Assembly (NCBI GenBank): GCA_031763025.1
Contig: JASSKH010000014.1
Location: forward strand, 9,352,563 to 9,416,562
DNA from: Macrocystis pyrifera
Taxonomy: Eukaryota > Sar > Phaeophyceae > Laminariales > Laminariaceae
DNA: 64,000 nt
Reading direction: 5' to 3'
Shown here: positions 25,601-39,700 of the stretch, piece by piece
Layout: each line of letters opens with the position of its first letter
Numbering within the stretch: the first letter of the stretch is position 1
The notes under the pieces: model-generated
Seen by the model: the letters and a program-made list of their open reading frames with translations, nothing else
What the model was told of the DNA's origin: nothing
The model's database searches: none
Translations under genes and position numbers: made by a program

Positions 25601-28128
25601 CAGGGGCGAAAGGAACGCGGGGGGCAACCCAAATGTCGCGAAACGCTTTACCCTGCATTCCGAACGACAAATCCCGCGAGCCTCCCGGTATCAGCAGGCG
25701 GTATATATCAGCTCTGGATCGAGGACTCCACCGACGGGCCGGCCGCGTCCGGTCCCCTGACGCCGGAGTTATACTCAGCGAAGAAAACAAGAGCTCTAAG
25801 CGGCAATACAGTTGACCGCATGACGTGTGAAGAATGGCAAACGTGAGCGGGATACGAGCACTGCCGAGTCTCTGTCCCCCTCCGCAACAGCAGGAAAAGC
25901 GGAAGCTCTCACCTAGGTGCGTGTTCGGTCTCTGCTGTAGCTTATGCTTGAGCAGTCGCACAGCTCTTCGCAGGCGATGGGACGCCGACAAGCTCCTGCG
26001 CGGCAACGCACAGCGTAAGGCACACAACGGGGAAACCACACGTCAAACCTGCCCAACGATGCTAGGGCGCCTCTACTGGCACTGACGGCGCACACAACTT
26101 CCTTCGACGTCACAACAAATGCCTCCAGGCCTGGAAAACGGCGAACATCTCACAGAGGCTCAGGTGAAATCCCAAAGGGCGACGTAACGTTTCAAAACAC
26201 GGTTCGGGAGGCGCCGAGCGTAGAAGGCTTTAACATGCCGAATCGTCGCGTGCTGTATTGTGGGACTCAGTTAGATGTCCTGCACTTGATACTAGGCGCA
26301 AGGACGACAGGGTAATAAGCAGTCACCAGCCCGCCCGCCACAATACATGACGTGTGGTTGCCGAGGCCGATAAAACTAGAAAAACAAGAACGAAATTAAA
26401 GGCCACAACCAAGCCCGGCCACAGACATTTTGCGGGAGACGACATCATACACGAAAAAGTCGAGCCCAACAGGGGAATACCTTTCAGGCCTTCACCCACC
26501 CATCCACCCTCGCCGACAAAAAAAACTACCGCTTCTGTTTTAAGTTCCAAGCTGCGGATAGTAAACATATACCAGGTATATATAATATATATATATATAT
26601 ATATATTCACTCCACAACTGTCATGTTTAGTTCATGGCTAAAGAGCAAAACAGGGGGGAGATTCTCCGTCAATGTTGTACGGGGGACCATAGTAGATAGG
26701 ACCAAATATTGTTAGTAAAATAGGCGAATATATAGGTTTTGAGGTGTACCGTAGGTTCTATTCACTATGGTCCCCGGTAAATAGTCCGCAATGCGCAACC
26801 CAGTATTTACAGAAGGTTCTGTGCATGCTTGTGCCTTTGCTGTTGAAAAATAAGGTTGACTGAAGCACTGCAAGAGCGACCGTCTCGTGCCCCGTGGAGA
26901 GACCATTCACACATGGGACAGATCAGATAGATCATATCCAAACTTCTTCATCTAGGTCTTTCAGAGCAGACATACCTGATCTGTGCTATCTAGCTCATAT
27001 TCCGGGGTGGGATCCGAATAATCTGCCTGATCTAGCACAGATTCCCTGGGATGGATCTGTACTATATGTAGAACCTGCACAACAGCTTATCACACCCGAA
27101 GGTTAGGATCTAGATCATCGATATCATCTAGCTCGTGATCTGCCCAATGTGCGGACTATTCCTTCCGGAGCGCCTCTATTCCGCGCTACGCCGTGACTAG
27201 ATCACCGGCAGGGGGTGCTCTCGGCACCTCCTGTGCTACCATACCCTAGAACAGCGTCTTCCTGCCGAAAGGTAGGTGTCTCGACCCGCCCTTGTGTCTG
27301 TCAAGGCCTCGCCACGATGCATACAACAGACGAAAGGGGCGAAGTGCTTCAAGTCACGCCAACGTTCTGATCCACCCTCAGTCCCCACTGTACACAACCA
27401 TTCAGCGCCAGGCATCGAGCGGCTACTTCCTCGTCCACATGCAGACCTATATTCCCGGGCTGGATTTGAGGGAAATGAGCCAATGTGAGAACATCACAAT
27501 CATCACCACCATCACCATCCTCATTGTCGCCATCACTAATATCACCATCATCGTAATCATCAGCAGCAGCATCATCGTCAGCATCATCATCGTCATCCTT
27601 ATCAGCATTCTCATCGTTCCCAAGCCCCTCACCTGATGCTGGACGCGAACGCCTCCTCTTCGACCACCGTAGCCCACTCTGCTAAAGGGTCCCTGTCGCT
27701 CTGCGGAGTCACCTTGTAATGCCGCCGCAGCGACAAACTAGGGGACGACATGCCATCGTCCCCGGTTTCTCGCAGGCCTTCGGACGCAGCAGAGGCGGAC
27801 GCATCTCCGAGACCACGCGACGCCTCAGCAATACTGTGCCGAAGACGGCGGAGCTGACATCACGTGCGGAACGGTGTTTACGCGTGCGGCGGGGGGGGGT
27901 GGGGGGGAGTGCACTCATGTCATGCATGGCCGTAGTCGTATGATCATAGACACTCGTATCCCTGCAATATCGAGACGGAGCACGTCGGGTTTTCACCGAC
28001 TAGGCAGACATTGCTTGCACCAAGCGCGAAGCGCCGTAAGGTGCTGGGCAAGCCGCGTAAAGGGTGAGCCGAATCCTAATAAGAACCAGTTGTGAGGCGG
28101 ACTTTCTTGCATATGCATGAAACCGTCA

Positions 28129-28165
<37 letters not shown>

Positions 28166-31100
28166 TACAAAAAAAAAACACGAGAACATGCTGTCGTGGT
28201 CACAAAGACATCACCACACACGGACTGACTGAATCGTCGCGTTCGCCCAAAAAACTTGAGAAGGACAAGATAGGGTGCTGCCGTGGTCCGAACGACAGCT
28301 TCGGGCGGAACCAATCAATCCCCGTGATAGCCCCCGAAATGTCAAAAAACACAACACATCCACACCCGAGATAGATACTTGTAAAAGCATAGATACTTGT
28401 AGAAGCAAGCCAGAGCGCCGTCGAGATGGCGCCATCTGCAAGCGCACAATTGCTACAGTTCGGGTCCCTTTATGGTGACGGTAAGCGCCCGCTAGCAACA
28501 ATACCGGCGCTATAGCGGCAACCGGCACTAACCCCTCCGCACACTGCCGCACTGGCTAATCCCATATGTGCAAAGCGAGTTCACAGGCACTACAGCACTA
28601 TAGCGGGCAGCCGGCACTACTTAACCGGCACTTATAGCGAGACTAATACTTTACCTCCAAGGTTTCCCAATCGGCGTGACGTTTCGATGCCCACGATTTG
28701 GTCACGGTTGGAGTCGGGAACACACCCCATTTCCATCCCCTGCCATGCCCTGCTGGCCGCCGCCGAAGCCGAAGCGTCTGCCGTTCTCCCGGCGGCAGCC
28801 CCCGTCGCCGCCGTCCCTTCAGGTGTCCATCCTTGCCGTCCGGTGAAGGTAGCGTCGGCCGACTGCCTCTGAGGCTTCAGCATGCCTAGCGGCGGGAGCG
28901 GACTGGCGAGAACTTCTGATACAACCGTGGCCACGAGCTTCAGTTGGAGGCTATTCAAGGTGGCCTGTTTTCGTGTAGAGGGCGGACAGGGGCAAGGCAA
29001 GAGCAGCAGGAAGACAAACAGGGGTAGGAGGTGTTGGACAGAACCAAGGCGATGTTCGACGCGGCAGACGCGAAGCTGTAGAAGGCGTTAATGGCAAAGC
29101 TCCACCCCGATACCGAAACGGGAGGAGTGGACTCGATGGCGACGCGCGCTTGCAAAAACGGGCAACCTACCTTCATTGCGTCTAAATCGCGGAACATAGG
29201 AAGAGGCGGTAATGCCTGGCACAACTCTCTCAAACCTTCCGCCGTAGGCCGTACCACATACCATCCACGCCAGTGCCACTCGAGCTCGTAAGGCTGCTCC
29301 GAAACACAATACTGCGACTAATGATACCGTCATGGGCTGATTGCTATTACAGGGGACCATAGTAAATAGGACCTACGGTACACACAAAAACCTATGTTTT
29401 TACCTCTTTTCACTAACAATATTTTGGTCCTAATATACCATGGTCCCCCGTAATAGCGATCGAATGGGGTTGCTTGCAGCAGATACCATCGGCATATGAT
29501 CCTCTGCGGTGTCAAGCCTCGTCGCTGCTCAAGCCCATCTCATGCGGGCAGATGCCGCCCAGCTGTCGCGGTTCAAAACACCGGAAAGCCGCCTCTGCGC
29601 CACACTCTCGTGGTTCTATCGCTTCACCTTTATCTCGGGGAGATCGATCTTGACCACATTATTTTCCACGGCGCCGTGATGAGCCAGAACCTTGACAGAA
29701 CACACACGTTTCATCACACAGGGGTAAGCGATGTAAAGAAAGCGCGCACCATCCGTCCTTCGTCGAATCACGACGATGCATTAGCAAGCACAAAGTATTC
29801 TCCCGACCTCTCATCAATCTTGACCGCTTGCTGGAAACGCTCTCGCCGCGTTCCGCGAGGAGTACGGTAGACTGCCGACGCCGTCGATGCTGCCGGTTTG
29901 CGCAAGGCCAATCCGGCAACTACAGAACTCGAGCGCTTGCTTGACGTACAAACAAAACCCCTTTTGCCTAATTCTAGGGTCCGTTCACCAGCTAAAGACG
30001 GTTTTCACGCGAAAATGGCATGGGTGATGGCAGAAAACGATCAGCGGAGAACGACGTAAGTCAAGCGTGGACACGTCATAATTCATCCCACACGCCCATC
30101 ACGCATCGCCCGAGGCACCAGCCCCACCGTCAACAACAACGATACCAACGAAACAGTGTTTCATGCTCTTCGATTGTCGCCACTGACTGGTACTCGTAGC
30201 TTGTACAGAGTATCCCGGCCAAAGCCACCCTCCCCCTGAGTCCACACCTGAAGTTCGAGAGAGTCGATCCGGTCTACCACGGGCTTGAACACGGCACGGG
30301 TGCTGGCCAACAGTGAGCTCTTACGCGGAAAATGTTTTCCGCGGCTGTCGAGGCGAGTTCCGGAGTCGCCAGCGCCCACTCCTGTGCCCAGAGAAACTCC
30401 TGCTCCAGAAAAGACAGACGAAATACCTTGCGGAGGCGGGAGCCACCACGCACGACGGGCGGGGAGGTGGGAAGGGGAAGAGGGGGGGAAAGGGTAAGAC
30501 ATTCCCTTGACTAGATTCAATGGTCAATCCGTCCACCTGCGCAGTGCCCCCCCCGCCAAACAACGTAACACGCTCTAACCGACATGACTAACTCTACCGC
30601 CGCCGCCGTCACACACTCACCCGATTCGCGCATCAAGGACTCTCGCGCGGCGCGCTCCCTTGCCCGTGAAGGCGACTCCTCACGTAGACCCGCTCCTATT
30701 CCCTCCGCGCCCCAGTACCCGCCGACGCTACCGCCGGCGCCGGGAGAGGTTGGCGACAGAGGAGAGACGGGAAACTCTACCGCCACCGCTTCACACTTTG
30801 CCGCATCATCGTCCCCAATAAGGGGCGACGCCTCTGCGTGGTGCGGTGGAAACCCTCCCGCCGCCCACTCGCCGCTGCCGAAGAAGGGAACGGCCCGGCG
30901 CGGTCGGGGGCGGACGCCACCGCTTGGGGTACGAGAACGTGTCGGGAAAGGGGAAGAGGGGGTTGCAGGGTCAACAGACTCTTCACGGTCTCCAAGCCTA
31001 GCTCGTATCTCGTTGCCGCCAAACCCCCCATGACCATCGCTCGCGGCAAGGTCAAAACCAGCACCAGCAGTGATGTCGACAACATCGTCAGGCACGGGAC

Positions 31101-33665
31101 TAGAACGGCCCGCTCCCTTTCTATTCAGCGCCGGGGGGGAACCTGCCTCCGCCGGGGAGGCCTGGTGCTGCTGCCTTCGCCTATCCCGCCGCTTGAAACG
31201 GTCAGCCACAGACGAAGACGACGACGACGCCGAACCACGGCGAGGCGGCGCCGGGGTCGGCGCCGGCGCTCGCGTACGTTCTCTCGGGCTAGCGGTGGAA
31301 CCCGGCGCCGAAAGCGGTGGGGCGAACGCTGAGTCCGGCAGCCACTGCACACCGGCGTCCACGTCCACGTCTGCAATCGGTCCGAAAAGAAGAGCGGGGT
31401 TGCGATATGCGAGGGAGTGAGCGCGTCGCTCCCGACGAAATATACCCACTGACGGCCGTCCACCAGGACACAAGCAACGGTTCATGGGCGTACGACCGTG
31501 GTCACCCACCGTTAAAAGTTACCATTCTGTCACGAACTGAGGACCGTTTGTCCATCGCTATTCAATCCAAATGCTCCCTGTGTTCAGGGACAGAGCGGGC
31601 CAGAGTGGGCCAGGGAGTCGTCCGTCGCGCCCCTTGTTTCGAACGTTTCCGTCCGTCACCGGCCCCATCGTACAGTAATTAATTTTTGTTTTTCGGACAA
31701 ATTGCAGTCCGTGACGCCCCTGACTTGCCGCCAATATACATGTTTGCCCCCCGACGTATGTGTATGCACTGGAAACTCGGTGGGGGGTCGACAAAAGCAC
31801 ACGCCTACGAGGACGCCACTATTTGAGGCGGAGAGCGTTGACGATCAGGCAGAGACTGCAGTTCCGTAACAAGTCCTTGTTCCACAAGACTGGCTGTGCC
31901 CAGAGCCGTGGCTTCGATGCTGCCAAGTTAGCGTTCGGGACAATGTGAGGCGACTTAGTACAACGTATACCGGGCTAGAGCTTTCGTGTGCTGTTAGTAC
32001 ATGATAGAGCATGATTATATGCTACTACGGGCGTCCATAGTTAACGGGACCAAATTTTGTTTGTAAAAATAGGTAAATATATAGGTTTTTATGTATACCA
32101 TAGGTCCTATTGACTATGGACCCCTGTTATAGCCTTCCCACTGAACATTTGAAAGACGGGCTGCAGCAACTTATTGCGTCTGTCCCCGTTCTTGGACAGG
32201 ATATATAGATGATCGCGGACGGCATCTGTATTGTTTCACCCAGCGTAATAATGTGGTGTTGCGACTGCCGCGCCGCCGACTTCAAAAGCTTTTCTGAGGA
32301 CGGTTAAACAAGACGTCGTCAGTCGCCTGCCTTCTTGTGCGGGAAGACTACTGTAACTAGCGTTCTTGCTGCTCAATCGCGTCTATATACTGCAGGTTCC
32401 CGCAGTCGATGCACGACTACAGCACTTCAGTGGACAAGCGTGAGGGAGCGATTGTCGACCGGCCCGTGTGGCAAATCAACCAGGAGGCAGGGATCAGGGC
32501 TTCATCGCCGTACCTATTCAGTGTGTGTTAAACCAATAGATTTCGGTCACCATGTCTTGCCAAGGATCTCTCGTTTCATGTTTATTGCTATCAATAGTCT
32601 ATATATATACACAGATTGCATTCGTCTAAACCAGACCCGCGTGTCTTCTCCGTGAAACAGGTTCGTATTTGAATTATCATGGTCAGAGAGAGAGACTGTG
32701 TGTCGGTTGCGCCTCCTTCCAGTTTGCCCTTCATGCGTTTACGGCTGATTAGGCAAGTCCTACTTATTCACTAGCTATAGCTCCCCTGCTCTTGTTTCCC
32801 GATATTGCCTTTTGGGAAGAACCATTCTAACACACGGGCTGTTGGCGGGAAAAAAAAACTGGAAAGAGCGAGCCAGGTGGAACTTACTTAACACACAGAT
32901 GCTGGGGGCGTGGCTCCAACCGCCCCATCCTCGCCGTCGCCAGAGTTCTCCACCGCAGCGTTTTCTACTCCTGCTCGACCGCCGGAAGCATCACCCCCCT
33001 CGCGTCCTACCCCCCCGTCGTCGGCAGACTTCCTACTTTCTGCGTCGCTTTGCTCGCCGGCACTGCGTCGCTTTGCTCGCCGGCAGAGTTAGCCTCCCCG
33101 TCACTCGACGTCTCCGCGGCTTACTCTGCGTCCCCGTCGCCGACGAGGAAAGCGACGCAGAAAATGGGAAGTCTGCCGACGACGGGGGCGCAGGACGCGA
33201 GGGGGGTGATGCTTCCGGCGATCGAGCAGGAGCAGAAAACGCTGCGGTGGAGAACTCTGGCAACGGCGAGGATGGGGCGGTTGGGGCCACGCCCCCAGCA
33301 TCTGTTAGTGTGCGCTCCGCAGACTAGAGTAGTTCACAGATCTCCCGCCATGCGAGCGTCTAGAAATAATTGACGTCTCGAACGCACATAGTTACCGCAG
33401 AAGGGCGAACTGTAGGTCCTGGTCCCAGCTACGCAGAACGTTACGTGAAGAGACTTTCGACCAAGGCTGCGCTATCGTAGGGGAAACATTTTTAGAGCTC
33501 GTGATAGTGGATGCCCTACTTATTCGCCGTTGTCATATTTTGTGATGTTTGGTGTGAATACCGCACATGCCAACGTGTACTTGTCCGTTACGCTTTGCCA
33601 ACACATGTTTTTCAACTCTGTTCTGCGGACGTGTGGCACAGAGTAGTAGCCACTCGAGAGAGAGA

Positions 33666-33718
<53 letters not shown>

Positions 33719-36700
33719 CCAGATAAAGTGGAAATGGGCGTGCCCCCCACGACCGTAGCTTAGCCTTTCGTAGACCTGTAGCACTGCGATAGGTAGAGAG
33801 AGGAATCAGCGTGCATATGCATATCAAACACGTCTTAAGCGGAAGGCACGTTGCGGATGCGGCGCAACTAGGCGGTAGATCGTGTTTTCCTGCAGTAAAA
33901 TGGGAAGATAGAACGATTGAAGTGTGCTGTCACGTGCGCGAATGTGGACATAGGGGTGTCTGATGGACGGATGTGTAGTATGGGGGTGGTTCAAGGTTAT
34001 TATACATGATGTACGAGAGAGTTTAAAGCTACCCGCATACCATAAATAAAATAGGCGCATGGCCACGTCTCTTCGTGTACTGATTTCAAATGTGTGGCGT
34101 CGGGGCCTGACTCCCCCGCAACCCGATATATTTTGCGATAATACTTGTTTGTTTTGCAGAAGTGCGGAGACTGCCAGTTTCCGTAGGACATTTACGGAGC
34201 CGCCAAAGGGGTTTAATTACATCACTTTTTAAATCTCGAGGTCAATACGCCTATACGCTTCATTCAGAGGCGGCAAATATTCGCCTCTGGTGCGGTAGTT
34301 GTATTGGACCTCTTGTCATTCTGGTGACACCCTTCAGGAGGCTCGGATCCAACTTATCCCACCTGTACAGAGCGTTTCATGTTCCTGTTTTTTTTTACAT
34401 TACCTCCAGAGTACATCACCAACTTCTGGAGTGTTACGGGGTTTGACAGACGCGCTTGCCTTCTGGAGTGTGGTTTTGACAATTAAGGACGCTATATAGC
34501 TGGTATAGGTTACACATGCAGTGACTTCCCCCATACCTGGTAGGTAGGAATGAGCGCTCGAACCCCTGGAGGGTAACAGATCCTGCTGGAGGGTTTTGCC
34601 CCGATTTGCTCTAGAGTGTATGATTTACGGTCTCTAAAGGGATATCCAAAAAAGCTCTGGAGGGTTTGACAACAAGCAGTCTTAAACCCCCTCTAGAGGC
34701 ATTCGCGCAGACCTCTAGAGGGAATGATAGAGTTTTAACCCTCTATTAATAGAGGTTGGTTAATCAAGTTCCTCTGTAAATAATGTAAAAATCTCCAGAG
34801 GGTTCAGGTCATAATTGTTCCAGAGGGTTTCTGAACAGAACTCTAGAAAGAATTGTTCTGATTAGCTCTACAGGGGCGTGCCATAACCTCTGCAAGGCTA
34901 TGTTCACTCCAGAGAGGAATTTTCGCAAACCTTTTCCCTCGGGTATGGTAGTACTGCATGAGTTGCAACCAGTACTATAGAAGGAATCCGTTAAATCCTC
35001 AATAGGTAGCATTGTCCCTTTAAAGGGTACCATCCATCACCTCTAGAGGGCTTTGGCCAGGATACATGCACTCTAGTTTTTTTCACAAGCATTTTCCCTC
35101 AGGTATGGTCGTACTGCATGACTCTAGAGGGGCAATCGACAGAGTACAAGTGATCTGGATTTCCCTCTGGAGGGACGGATCTCCTTCAGAGCATATCAGA
35201 TAATTCCTCTAGAGTGTCTCATATCCTCTAGAGCAGCAATCCGCTATTCCCTCTCAAGTGTCGATTGTCCCTCTAGGGTCATTTAGCACGACCATACCTG
35301 AGGGGAAATATTTGCGAAAAATACTGTAGAGCGAATGGCGTTTTCCTCTAGAGGATTTGGGAGGGGGGCGGGGGGGGGGGGGGGGGGGGGGGGTGTACTC
35401 ATTATCATGGCCGTAGTCGTATGACCATAGACCCTCGCGTCCCTACAATGCCGGGACGGAGCGCGTCGGGTTTTCACCGACCAGGCGATTGCACTCAAGA
35501 TCTCAGTAGCTGCCGTACTATATAAACGTGATGCAGGCACACTACAGCAGACCTGGTACATACCGCCGTGAAAAAAATTCCGCGCCTACAGCAGTAGGTC
35601 CTCCAAAGAAAATGGGGCACACACAACCAAAAAACGGCGGCTTCGGAAATATCTCGACAATGCATTTCCATACGTAGACCCATCGCTTGACGTTTGCACC
35701 TTCCCCGTCGTCGAAAATCCCAGCTTTGGAAATCGTCCGAGGGGGTGTGTTACCGTATCACCCTATTACGGGGGACCATAGTTAACAGGACCTACGGTAC
35801 GCACAAAAACCTATACATAGACCTATTTTTACTGACAATATTTGGTCCTGTTTACTATGGACCCCCGCAATAGCGTGATAGGTGTCATAGTGTCATACGG
35901 CAATCAGATCGTCCCGAGCCGAGCTCCTGTCGGCAGAGCGTGAGCCCCAGGAGCGCACAATCACCAGCGTCGCGAGGGCTATATTCTACCCGGGAGTGGG
36001 CAAACAAACACCCCTGTCCAAAAAGGCACGGAACGCGAGCAAGAGGTCTGGGAGTGCGCCAAAACCCCTGCTCCAAAGCCGAGGAACACAGCCAAGAGCC
36101 TCCAAATAACACCGAGGCCCGAAAAGCACTCCAAATACTATGGTACTGCACAATCAAAACGGAGTTATCTCGCTTGAAATCGGCGAAAAGAAAACCGGGG
36201 ACAGGAAAAAAGGATGAGATTCCACACCTCGGACGTATCACCGATCAGAAAAAATATATATATACGTGGAATATTTTTCCGGGCAGATCACTTCCTGACC
36301 TGTATGATCGGTATGATCTAGCTCATTTGGCCGCGTGGGAGCCGTACATGCTGCATGGTCTAGGACTTAGTTTCCTGGGTTCGACCTGCACTATGCAGAT
36401 CTTGCACAACGTCTCATAACGGCGGGTTAGGATCTAGAGGATCTATCTGTACACAGATCAGATAGATAGATCGTGATCTATCCGAGGTGTGAAAGATTCG
36501 CAACCTCAAATAAGGAGCGAGTCTGGCATTCATTGTGGCCGACGGAAAATACTCATGGCGCCCTACCGTCATACCAATGGTTGCTGAGCGCTCAATTATT
36601 GAATTCAGCAGAGGGAGGAAGGCGCTCGTTCGTTTTGTCACCGGCTTCACGTCCGCAGGTGCGCGAGTATAGTCAATCTACACGGGCGGATGGCACGGCA

Positions 36701-39700
36701 CGGCTTGACTGTCGATAGGCCTACAGGCTAGAGGCAAGGGCTATTGTTGAATTCCCAGCGTACGCCTCGCCTGTTGGAGCGGCCGAGAGCATGGTCCCCT
36801 CGAGCCCCACGGTAACCGCCTCCCGGAACGTGGTTAGGAGACGCTGGGCCAAGCACTGAAGCCTGCAGCTCTCCACCACGTCGTCCTGTGGTCGGGGAGT
36901 TGACGGATAGGAGGGAAACGACGCACGACAGGCACGATTACTCGTAACGACGTCGAGGAGATGAACAGCACAGCACGGCGTGAAAATGCATACCCGTCCC
37001 CTTCCCTGTTAACGACGGTTTGGACAAAAGCAGGTCCTGGGTAGCTGGACAACATCAGGACCACACAACGGTCAGAACGAAGCGCAGTGTCGACGAAGGT
37101 ACTCGGACGGAAATCATACCACAGAGTCACGTCCAAGAGGCACGGGCGGACGGGGGTGTGGGGCGGAGTGTTGTGTGAGCTCGTCGGTACTCAATATGTC
37201 CCCCCTTCCTCTATGTGACCTCCGGCATCAGCACACGTGTTATAACACGGCAAAGCCCCCCGAGAACACCTAAACAGGAGCATCCGATTTAACAACGAGC
37301 GCTTCGCGGAACGACGGACTTGGTCCATAAGCGGCAACACACCCCTGGTGAGCAAGATCGGAAACGATTCCCCCTGCAAATTCGATCATAAAACGCCTCG
37401 CCTGTAGCGTCTGCTGGTGTCTCAGCGCCACGGAGGCTTCTTCGACGGGGTCTAACCCGACCCACCCTTGCACCACCCCCCCCTGCTCCATGGAAAACAA
37501 CAAGGTAGCTTTGGCGGTTTCGGCTCCTAAGAACTGTGCGACGGGGAAACGGCAAGCCAGCGATGGGGAGGAGCGGGCCAACCATGGGCGCGTCAGCAGC
37601 AACAGCGGGCCGCCATGCCCAATCAATTGAAGAGGTCAAATTACGGCATATTCGAGGGTGGTGACGGACGACATTTTTCCAAAATGCTGCCGTGATGGAC
37701 AATTGCTTAACCGCTTTGGTAACCCAGAGAGAGCGACCAAAACGGTGGTTGCTTATCAGTAGTACCTTTTGTTTCACCAACCATCTGCGAGCAGCGAGAG
37801 CGCTGAGCAGTATTGGCGGGGTTATAGGTTGCGCCCATGCCGTACGGCTCCTTGCATTCAACCATTGCGACTCGGTCACCAACCATTGTATAATTCGCCA
37901 ATACGCAGCGGGCGCTGCTATAGTCGTCATTTTTTATCGTCCAATTTTTTCCTCTGCACTTCCAAGAGGGTTAGGCAAAGTTAAGGTTAGCATGGGTCAG
38001 ATGCATGTTACGAGAGGGGTTGCACCTAACACTTGCGGAGGCTTTCGCTCGAGGAGTTCAATACCGTTAGTACTACTATTACGGGGGTCCATAGTTAACA
38101 GGACCTATGATGCACATAAAAACCTATATATTTGCCTATTTTTACTGACAAAATTTGGTCCCGTTAACTATGGACCCCCGTTAGCATAGGTAATATCACT
38201 AGGTCACCTAAACCTGACCTTGATAAAAACGAAAGTGTAATGGTTGATGAACGATGCCCCAGGCACAAAGGTAAACGTTATGTCGAAAAAACGTGCAAAA
38301 CACAAGCGAATTTTTTCCGGCGGTACAACGGTTGAGTAGCATGCCTGCTCAGTCACTAATAGGTTGCAATAAAAAAGGTACAGTACAGAAACATGTGCAT
38401 CAGTCACAAATAGGTTGGCCGAAAAGAAGTGGAGTACTCCTTTCGTAGCATGCGTGAGTACCCCTACAGGAATCAGATACTTATATAAGGTACTGCTAGG
38501 TTTTTTGTTTGGAATACGTAAGCCGTGCGCCTAGCTCGTGACCGATGCTCGGGTTTTTTTTTGCGATGGGCCGTCAACAGAGACACTTGATGCTCACCAG
38601 CGCACGCCAAATGGCAAAAAATCGAAAGGGGGGAGCGGGCAGGCGTTGCAGGTCGGGGAAAGCACTGACAAGACGTGCAAACAGTACACCCACACACCAA
38701 CCGACGTCTCGCATCGCGCGGGCGAGCAAGAAAAGGAAGGGTTTCGATAGGTTAAGGCGGCCGTAATAGAGTCATGGTAAGGGTAAACGCATTATGATGC
38801 TCCTCACTCGAGCAGCTCCACACCCCGCCCCCCCCCCCCTCAAAAAAGTATTGTATATACTTAAAAGAAAAAAACGGAACGCTCAAGGCCAGTCCATCGT
38901 AGGTATCGTTCGAAAAATATTGTGAAACAAAAATGGCCTTAACGATGTTGAGTGGCTTCTTCGACTGAGAAGCCCCCCGTCAGACTGGATAGTTTCTTCC
39001 CAAAGAGGGTACAGTACCCCTAGCGTGGGATGTACTTCTTTGTCGGAGCAAGGGAGAGCGCGCTTCACCGGCCGACCTGCGAGCTTGCCCGTCACGGAAA
39101 TGCCAACCCGATCGAAACGTCGGCGTGGTCAAAGCGATTACCCGCTCGAAACGCCAACTGCTCAAAACAAAACTTCCAACTCCTCGTCCCGGCTCGTCCC
39201 GGCCAGCGGGGCTCCTCGACCGAGGATCTAGCCAATAATACTGTTGAAATACCGTCCGTTGTTTCGCGAGATGTTTCGATGTGTACCTGAGCTACAAAGA
39301 TGGTTCATTGGGTAGAAGCTTTCATTTTAGGTGCAGCCCTACCGTTACATGCCTCGCCGGAGTCCAAGAAACCCACGCACCTGGATCTGCGTCCGCCGCA
39401 GCTCGATCGAGAACAGTTTGTGCATCACTGGTCCGTCCCCTCCGCCCCCCACCGCCACAGACGCCGCCACGCGTGAGTGGGAACTCTCCCCCGTCAGAGA
39501 TTCGATGCTTTCCTCGCTCGGTCTCTCGGCCTTGCTGTGTGGTGTGAGAGAACCGGAGTCTCGTCGCCTTCCAGGCAGAGCACCGGGCTAGAGGCGGTTT
39601 TCAATAGTGGGAAGGAAGGAGGGGGGGGGGGGGGGGGGGGTTAGAGGTGGGTAGCATTGAGAAGGGACGCGACGATCGACGTGCACACGGCATCTCCGAG

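Larger units (their letters stand above)
31371..37319 (-). other. Longest BLTP2 intron, packed with repeats
   Basis: About 5.9 kb between exons 26 and 27. It holds two M1 MITEs, the inverted repeat at 32.9-33.3 kb, a GA microsatellite, the CTCTAGAG array, retroposon copy c and TIR element copy 2. A segment near 36.75-36.90 kb (DDVVESCRLQCLAQRLL) looks protein-like but does not fit the splice phases. Confidence 0.6.

Noticed and set aside
25367-25846. 159-residue plus-strand ORF in intron 32
   Set aside because: No motif, no clear start context and no partner exon; treated as chance.
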